DNA of 64,000 nucleotides from the NCBI GenBank assembly GCA_963669155.1, contig OZ022576.1, positions 24,944,150 to 25,008,149 on the forward strand, read 5' to 3'. The notes under the pieces were generated by a model. It was not told the DNA's origin, searched no databases, and worked only from the letters and a program-made list of their open reading frames with translations. Positions 48,901 through 58,717 of this stretch are shown piece after piece. Both the position numbers and the translations under genes were made by a program. Each line of letters opens with the position of its first letter. The first letter of the stretch is position 1. Source of the DNA: Arbacia lixula. Lineage: Eukaryota > Echinodermata > Echinoidea > Arbacioida > Arbaciidae.

Positions 48901-51900
48901 GAAGGGTGGTGGAGAGGAACGAGGAGAGGGTGCTGAAAGAGTAGAGGAGGGTATGAGTGTAGAGAGGGAGAGAGGGTTGGGAGAAATTTGATTTGGGCAG
49001 CTTGTCAGTGGAGATGTCATAGCGATGATGTTTGTCTTTTTTCCCCAGCTTATTGATCAATGCTGAGATTCCTATGAAACTAAAGCAAATACAAATCTGA
49101 ATGAAGCCAATTTTATCAGCTTTGCACTACATGAATCTTGTTTACTGAACATGTCTGCTGAACCTATACCTCAAAGATACAGATTCATCCTGATTTGAAT
49201 CTAACCACTGTCAAATTTATTATGATGTTTCCGTGTAGGTCTGGCTGAGACTGCCAAAGTGCTGGAAAGAGAAGCTGCCCTTCGACTGCACAGCCACAAC
49301 TTGTCTACAACTCTGTCGTCATTACAGATGACTCCGCCAGCTGCCGTAAGTGTCTTCTTCTCCATTACCTTCAATGCTCACAATTTTTCAGTTGCATGTT
49401 TGGTTTATTGTATGACACGAACCCTGTGATGAGATTAAATGTTGGCTCTCAAAACCAGTGTTGGAGGTTATTTAGCATTCATAGTCAGTCAACTGTAGGA
49501 AAGTTTTGTGGATGATACCAAGAAGCTGCAGAGTTTGTGAATTGTTGAACCTCGTTTATTATTGAATTGAATCCAAAATGTAAAGGTCATCTCTTCAGGC
49601 TTATGTGACAAAATACAGGTAACCTTGGCCATGTTAATCTTCAATTGAGTAATATTTATAAACCTGTCATGGCTGCATGAATATTTCCTGAAAAATCAAC
49701 CTTCAAGTGGATGGAGTATTGACCGGGCAATATTGGAACATGCAGCATTGCTTACAGCCATTGTTCATTGTTTGTTTGTTGTTTGTGCCTCTGATTCCAG
49801 TTTAGAATCCCCAACATAGCACAGCATACCCATAAACCTACACTGTCAACAAGCCTCCAAGCCTTGTCTAATCAGCCATGGACATCAGGAAGCCCACTGC
49901 ATATTGACTGGGCAATATTTGGAGCATGCAGTATTATTTACACGTATTCTTCATTGTCACTTTGTTGTTTGTTCCCTCTCACCCCAGTCCAGAGTCCCCC
50001 GCACACCACAGCACACCCAGACATCTACACCATCATCAGGCCTCCAGGACTTGTCTAATCAGCCATCAACCTCAGGAAACGGTACCCCCTCCTCCTCCTT
50101 CTCCTCCTCAACCCCCCAGCCCCCTCCCAGGATAGCCTTTGGTCCGGAGTCTCGGGCGTCGCCTGCGAGTGCCAGAGTGAGTTTCAAACTTGCTTTATAC
50201 ATTTTGTCTTCCCCCTCCAAATAGTTCATTTTACTGTTGACACACTCTATTTATACAAAGTAGCATGGTGAGTGAGTGAGTGACAAAAAAATGGTGTTGA
50301 TCTATGCAACCTTTTGGGTTAAAGAACCCCCCAAGTGATTGCTAAAACAGCAACAAACAGTCAAAATGCTATTGCACCATGAAGCACATCTATTTATTTG
50401 TTATTACTCTTGTTGTGGAAAATTGACTCTTAAGTGAAAAATTTTGCTGCTCTTGCTGAGAAGCAATGAAACGAAATGATAATATTGCTAAATGGCCCAA
50501 ATTCAGAAAAATTAACTGCGTACTAAACATAGACGAACCATATAATTCATCTGATGCTGTCACAAAATGACAACAGTGGGTGATGTCAATTATTTGCTGT
50601 ATATATTATGTGCTGCTTGTCAATATTTTCTGTTAGCCCTTGATGGTACGCTTGCAAGTGATCACTAAAAACACAGCTAATGTTGCAATCTCTTTATCAA
50701 GATCTATTGTAATAGAGTGTATTTCACAATTCACAATGTCAATTTCATGAGGGAAACACATGTTCACATCACATTGATGCATGTGATTATGTAAATGTGT
50801 TTTTAAACATCAAATTACAGAGTGCACCTAGAAGGCGAGTCATTAGGGAGAAGAGCAGCCACATGCACCTGACACCTGCCAGCCAATCAAAGCGAGGAGC
50901 CCCGGCAATGGGCGGAGCCACCGTACCGTCGTCAAGGCAATCGGCCAAGTCCCCGCCCAGCCTGGACCTGATCGTGTCGCAGTACTTACGGGAGCAGCAT
51001 GCGCACTGCAGCAATCCAGTGGTGGCTTGCCCCTCCTTCTCCCTGCTAGAGTGAGTGAGATACTACAGATCTCTGTAGGGGAGGCAAAGTCTTCAGGCCC
51101 CCGTTTCGCAAGGAGGAAGTTGCAAAGTTCATATCAATATTGAAACTTCCCGCATCACACACCATTTCTGCTGTGTATATATAGTTAGTAGTAGTGAATG
51201 TATCATTTTGCAATGAATTATGTAGTTAAGGTCCACACAAGGTAAAATATATATCCACTTCAAGTTATAATTCATTTCTATTACAACTTCTTTGCGAAAT
51301 GGATAAAATTGATTCTATTTTTCTATGATTCCATCCATCATACCATAAATTGTATCATGTTTGTGATTTATGGCCCTGGTCATAGCTACAGACAAGTCTC
51401 CCATTTGCAAAAGTCATGAAACTTGGCAGGAATCAGCAGTATACCTTAATACTAACGTGTATGAAGTCTCACAGTTATGGCTTCATAAATATTTTCAGGA
51501 AAAGTGAAAAACTATCAGTGTTTACGTTTAAAACGCAGCAAGCATAGTCTACATTCATAATCCTATTGTCCCTTTCAGTGCGCAATACAGGCATTGCTCC
51601 GATTGAACGCATGCACCGTGGAGTGGACCGATGTGGACCATAGCGCACAGTGGTCTTTGGTCTCTAGGCTGGGTGGGAATTTCTAATGCTAAACCATTTT
51701 CTGTGGTTTTTACAAAATTATAATGTTTGACCTACACAAGGGGCACCATGCCTTTAATCTTGACCCCTTCAAAGCAATCCTGTATCTTATCATGTATTTA
51801 ATGTTTGTTACACTGTATTACTATCGTAAGTATTACATTCCTTTTCTGCAGAAACAAATGAAAATAATAACTGCAAGAGTCACCTCTTATTTATGAAACA

Positions 51901-54900
51901 CAGCAATTTTGCACAATTTTTTTGTCGCAGACCTCACCACTGCCCTGAGCCTAGGTTCAGGCAGAACGCTCCATACAATGCTACCTCAAGGATATTCAGG
52001 AGATCGGTAAGTGGGACTAAGGAAAAGATATTCAATCACTGTACACTTTTGGATGAAAGTGTGTGAAATGCTGTCATTAAAGATTAGGGACATTAGCGGT
52101 GAAACAGAGCGTTTCTTCTGACATCAGTGGTCCAATTCTTTCTTTATTTCATGATCACGTAGAGATATCTTTCCAATATTATGTACTTCAAATCAGATGA
52201 AGCCCAAACCAGTGATGAAGGATGAACAATTCTGTCATCATCACAGGTCCAGTAATCTTTGCCACTACCGTTCATTGTATTTTGAATACCAGTTTATTAT
52301 TTAATTTCATGATAGATAGATTTTTGAAGCTTGGCATCTCTAAGAGTGTGTGATTCTACTGCAGCATATATGCAGAAAATAGCTGTAGATATACGTGTTT
52401 GTTTGCTTTTATCTTTGACGCGTAGATAAATCCTGCTCATGGAGGGAGAGACGGGGCCAGATGCTCCAGGAATTTTGTCTACAGCAGGTAAGTTATCTGT
52501 GTTAGTGCCATGAGGTGGGTAGTCATGGAGTGCCACAACTCTCTGTCCTGAACTCTTTACATCAGATCCACTCCATGGTAAACAGCCCCTTGCTCTGCTA
52601 AACACTCCGGCAGTCTGCTTATCCAAGTAATCCTCCTTCTTCCCCTGCTTCTCTTTTCGTCTATCTTCCCTTTTAAAGCCAAGTTTTCAAAGTGACCTGA
52701 ACACAGTACATACCCCTAAATCTCAATTAATAAAAACTCAATTATCTAATTAAAAGCTCAGATATTAACTTTGTTTTCACTTTGCTTCCTTCCTCATTGG
52801 TTACGCTATTAGTCCTGGGAATCCTCATCATCTTTCTGAAAATAAAAAACAAACAAACATTAAAAGCGTGGATAGAAGTGAGTTGTACTGGCCGACTTGC
52901 TTATGCAGATCTTTGCTTAGAGAGGACCACAGATCCGATTCAAGAATGTCACTACGAAAAGCTTCAACATCAATGTGGTGGAACTTATTTGCAATGTCGA
53001 GGATGGTGGCTTTTGAATAAGAGGGTAAATAAAAAATGAAGAAAGACTTGTGAAATAATATCTGCTATGAGATTCAAAACATTAAAATGCTAACTCCATC
53101 TGTTAGAGATAACACTTGACTCAGAAGATGTTTTTGTGTACATTACTGTGAAATTGTGAAAACATGGTAAAGGGGGTACAAAGACTTTAAGGTGTGATTT
53201 TGATTCTTTTATTTCCTCACAGGTTTCATCCAATCCAGACTTTCAGGGATGCGGACGATGATAGCTGGTTCACATGCTGCTCCTTCAGCAAGCATGTAAA
53301 TGTAAGCTGCTCGGTATTTGTGTCTCTTATTCACAAACTGCTCACAGAAAAAAAAATGGTATGAACTAGGAGGGCTACATTACTAACACTTAGGTCTGAA
53401 AAGGGTACTCCGGACTGCCACCAGCTGCCAAATTCTTGATTGGGTGGCACGCTGGAGATCAAGTGGTAGAGAAGTGGGGATGCGAAGAAGAGCCCGGGAG
53501 TAGACTGTCAAGAATGATATGTTTGTTTTAATGTTGGCACATACATTGTTGACGATCAGCCTGCTGCTTTAGATCCTACCGTCACGGCTTCTTTGAGCTT
53601 GGTTGAAGACAGAGAGTCCAGATTGATCAACTTCTTCTGTGTCAGACACAGTGCTTCTCTATGTGATTTCTGTGTATTATAAGTGCAACAATGTGACACA
53701 CAATCGATTAATGATGAATAAATCATTTTCATTATGTATGCAAATTTTATGCACCTTGTTCAAACAATACGTTACTAATGGTGACCCTTAAGCTTGTCTG
53801 AGCTTTGTCCGAGTAGCAACAATGTAATAGATTCAGTTTGCGTTCCACCCACTGAAAATGAATTACAAATACAGGTGAGTGTAATAACAGGATGCTACAC
53901 AGTAAGGGGGGAAACGGTGAATACAATGTGAATACAGCCTATTCCAATAACTGTTTGGGTGGCATTGGGAACTAACAATGTATTGTTGATAATAACGAGA
54001 ACAGTTGTCCATGCACTTGAGCTGTCACTCCATGATTATCCCTATTCCATGTAGTTATGAGTATCTTTATCTGGATGGCCTTGAGAGAACTTCTGCCAGA
54101 ACTATTGGAATAATTGTGCAAAGTTATCCAACTCATTGTTTGATACTAACTTTGATTTCATCTGATCTTTCGTTGTAGCCCAAAGATCGATTCCTCTGGA
54201 TGGGAAACTATGCAGGCGAGCTGAAGACGTACAACTTGTACTCAGGAAACGTAAGATGCTCTCTCCTTGCTTTCCCCACTCCTCCCTAATCTTACTCGAT
54301 CTCCATGTGATTTGGTCGAAGTCATTTTCCCTGTTTCAGATTGTGTATCTCTATTGCAATTCTCAATATCACAAATAACTATAAAATATCACTGTGCTTT
54401 AACACTTTGCAGATTGTTGGCGTGTGAAGTGGTGAACTGAGCACTTCCAGTTAAATCAATAGGTCATTGCAAGCGATTGACACTTTCCCAGTAACCCACA
54501 TTTCTACTGAAATTTATCTTATATTTGCTACTATACTGTAAGATGTGCGAGATGTTTCAGCAGATGACTGTAGTAAAACAGGTCAAAAAATTTGGCTGAA
54601 AAACTGATAGTGCCACGTACAGCGATAGTTTCTAGTCATTTGTGATATCGAGAATAGGAAAACTAATAATTGTGATCTTGACCTAATGATTTGGCTTCAT
54701 GCTATTGTCTCCTTTGTGTCTGTGTTTCCTACAGGAGGAATCCTCATACGTCTGCCATGACTCACCAATCAGGCTGGTGGAGCCTTCCAGGGTAAGGACA
54801 GACATAAGATGGAGTGGCACATTCCCAACCCCAACCTGTAATCAGTGATCAGAGCACATTTGGATATACACTTGTCAACTTTGCCCTTTGCCATGACAAG

Positions 54901-57900
54901 AATTATAATTGTTGTGTGTGTTGATTATCTCAGGTGCATGCTGCTAGATTTTTGATGGGAGAAGAGTTGTGCTAGATATGAGAAATACTCTGTTTATAAG
55001 CTTTTGTTTCCAAACAGTTCAGATGTCAGCCAATAGAAAGATAATAGCACTCAAAATGTAAGGTTATGAGGAAGAGAGTGATTGTGATAAATGTGATGAT
55101 GGTTAATGAGGGAGCATTACATGTACATTTCATAGGAGGATATGTCAGTTGAAGATGCTGGACAAGGTCAAGAGGTACAAATGCAAGAATGGAAAAGGGA
55201 AAGAAATGCACAAAAACAGATAATGGAAAGAGAAGGTGAGAGGAAAGATAAAGAAAAAGTATCATTGCACTTATTTTATGAGGCAATAGCAGGCAAGTGG
55301 AAAGTCAAATACATAAACATTAATATCACACAACAACTGTACAACTTTTGTGTCATGTGCACACACATTTTCATATTTCCATCTAACAGTCATCATGAAT
55401 GATGTGTTTGTTGTACATGCCGTGGTCTCATTATGTCAGGGAATGAGGCATTTGTAAGGCTTAGTAAGATGCTTCTTATCCTGGTAATTTCTTGTGTACT
55501 TTTCCAGGATGGCAGACTGGTTCTCACATCCAGTACTTGGAGTCACCCCATGTCGGTACTGTGGGGCAGGGAGCCATCCTTTGACAAAAAGTGAGCACAT
55601 TCTCTACAGTTATACCTCTAGATGAGCCTGAGATTAACTTTTCAGTGATTGCTGTAAAATCTGCTTTGATGACTGGAGAAAAAGGTTTCTTTGTGTGACT
55701 GTATGCAGGTGTCTATACAGAAGTGCAATTAGAATGGCAATGTGCAGTATTTCTGTCTTGCTTGTATAATAACGCTTGAATTCTCACTCCCGCAAGAAAC
55801 CAAGCTGTTCAATACGCTGATATTGATCTATGAACTTTGAAGAAAATTGTGCGTTTAGCTGTATGTTTAATATCTACATGCCTCAATAGGGTGGTGGAAT
55901 ATTTCTTGCATGGGAAATGTACACATTTTGCACTTATGCTTGTATATTCTCAGGATATGATATCTGTGTCAATTGGGAGAAGGCATATGTCTTTTCTGAT
56001 CTGGTGCTGTGCTGGATAGCTCATGTCAAGGTATTTTCCAGCTCAATACAGTGGAAACTGTTTTCACATGAAATAAGATTAATTCGCCATTCCCCACCAG
56101 TATGTCTTCTTTGCGTCCAGTAAAGCCATGTATTTGTTTGTTATTGTCTGTGTTTATTATGAGATTGACTTGCCATTTAGCAGCAGTTTTTGGTAATAAA
56201 TGATGTTAATAAAAGCTATGAATTTGTTAGCGATTGTCTGTGCTTGTTCTCTTTGCCTAGGTTTTCGTTTGATGAAGACGCCCATGTAGAGTTCAGCAAG
56301 GTGTGCCAAGACAGGATAGTGGGCACCAAAGACGACAGAGCTCGCGTGAGTACCCATGAAGAATGCATGGTCCCATTACATTCACAGAGGTGTTGTGTAT
56401 CCATCGTGTTAGTTGGCTGGCCGTTTTGTTTGAATGTTTCTGTCTGTATGGCTGGTGGTAAAAATGTAAAAAAAAAAAGTTTTTGGGGAGGGGGTAGCTC
56501 TAGGGAAAGGACCATTTGATTGAACTTAAAGGGTAAACAAAATAAAAAAAGGAATAAAATCTTGACATTTCTTTATCATTTCATTTGTGGAAATTTAGGG
56601 ATCTAAGACAATTAAACTTTTGTCAGTTCAAAATGCATCATTGGTTGACAGACAAAGAATATGATTCATAGGTAACCAAACATGAAGATGGATATTCATA
56701 GGAAAACGGGCATAAATTATGATTATTTCCATTTATGATATTCCATTCAATTTCAAACATTGCCTGGTAAAGATACAGAACAGTACTAAATTTAAGATTT
56801 TCATTGGCTTAGGGTGGTCCCCGTTGTAGATAATGTGTAGTGCATAAATACCACGCTCTGGGTCCAGAAAGAGACAGTGAGCCACAGTTCAACACAGTTG
56901 TCTGACAAAAGGCGACATTCCGCCCTAATGAGCTGCGCGGAAAAGCTTTTCTTGTGATCACCCTGCATTGGTATTAAAGCAAACATATTTCTTTGAATTT
57001 AAGATATGCTAACAAACATCACATGATTTGATTTCAGATCTACGACACTGCAACCGGCCAGCTGATCTTGACCCTGCAGGATGGGCAGCTCAGCAACAAC
57101 TACTCCAACAACTGTGCGACCTTTGACCCCACCGACGACCTGGTGCTGAACGATGGGGTGCTGTGGGACGTCAGGTCGGCCAAGCCCGTTTACAAGTTTG
57201 ACCAGTTCCAGAACCGGATCGGTGGTCTCTTCCACCCGGGCGGCCTGGAGGTCATTATCAACTCGGAGATTGTATCCTTTAGTTTGTGTGCTGCATACAG
57301 ATCATCACTGCAAATGTTTGGCATTTTGTGGTGAAGACAATTTTTATTTAGATTAATCTTTCGGTATTGTTCATGTTGCAGGGATTTTGCTTTAGTATAT
57401 TGGACTGAAAATATGTAATTTTGTGTTGATTTTATTCTTCATTGATATTTGAGTGTTGGTATTTTTCATATTGTGGAACTATGCCGTACACATATTGGTG
57501 TGAAGGGTGTTCGCATTTTGCAGTGATAAAATTCTGGTTGAGATTTGTTTTGTGGCAATATTTGTACTGTGGTATATTGTTTATACTGTATTTATGCTTA
57601 GGGGTGCAGCCGTTTCTGCAGAAGTATTTATTTCGTCAGCGTTTTTACGAACCTGTGTGCTGTACAGATTCGATACTTCATAAAACAGCTGACGATTTGT
57701 GGAGAATGATCACCAATGTATATATGAGAGATTTTAGAAAGAGTCACATATACGAAAGCAGGAACGTTAAAAATATTACTCTACATGACCAAACTGCTCT
57801 ACAAGTACTGTGAGACATTTGTGAGATATGCCTTTTCCTTGACCAATGAGCATAGTGGGACATCCGTACATTCCATCTGCTCCACACGGTGCCGGCTCTG

Positions 57901-58686
57901 GACCAGTGTCGCATCGTCTTCAACAGCATGGGAACCGTCATCTATGGAGGTGAGACCAGAGTCAGGGAAGTCGTGTCAAGCTTGCCACGTTTGGGGATCA
58001 GGAAATCAGTTTGATTCCTGGTCGCCTCTCTATCATGATGTTTTATTTAGTGAGCTGTTCCATCCATTCATTCATGAAACATCCTGGATGAGAATTGATG
58101 TTCGCTTTGTGCTGGCTCAATTTCATGTTTTTTACAATTTTTTTTTAGCTAAAGAATGTACAGTTATGAAAGACTCTCTAGTCACATGAGCCAACTTACG
58201 AGCAAGAGTGAAAAGAACCATGCTGTAGATGTATATTGGTATTTCTGTTGGAATGAGGTTGGCCTGTTGTGTCTCAAATGTTATAATGCAATAAGTATTA
58301 CACTCGATTCCCACAGAGAATGATTTTATGTGGCACTGTAGGAGTTCATGTTTTTCAATGTGTCCGTGTTTGTACAGCCATCTTCCAGACAGACAGCGAT
58401 GACGAGATGGTAGAGGAGAGGATGAAGAGTCCGTTTGGGTCTTCCATCAGGACGTTTGATGCCACAGACTACAAACCTATCGGTATGTACATTAATGATG
58501 TCTCGTTGGACTTGGTAGTGATATATTGGATCTGTTATTCTCTTTTTCAACATGACCACACGTAAGCATTTGGTACACTTCCTGTTTGAATGGTTGATAC
58601 TTGTGCAATAACAGTAAACCCAGATCTCTGTTTCTTTGGGCAGTTACCATGAAATGAATGTTCACATATATTTTCTCTTTTGCACG

Positions 58687-58717
<31 letters not shown>

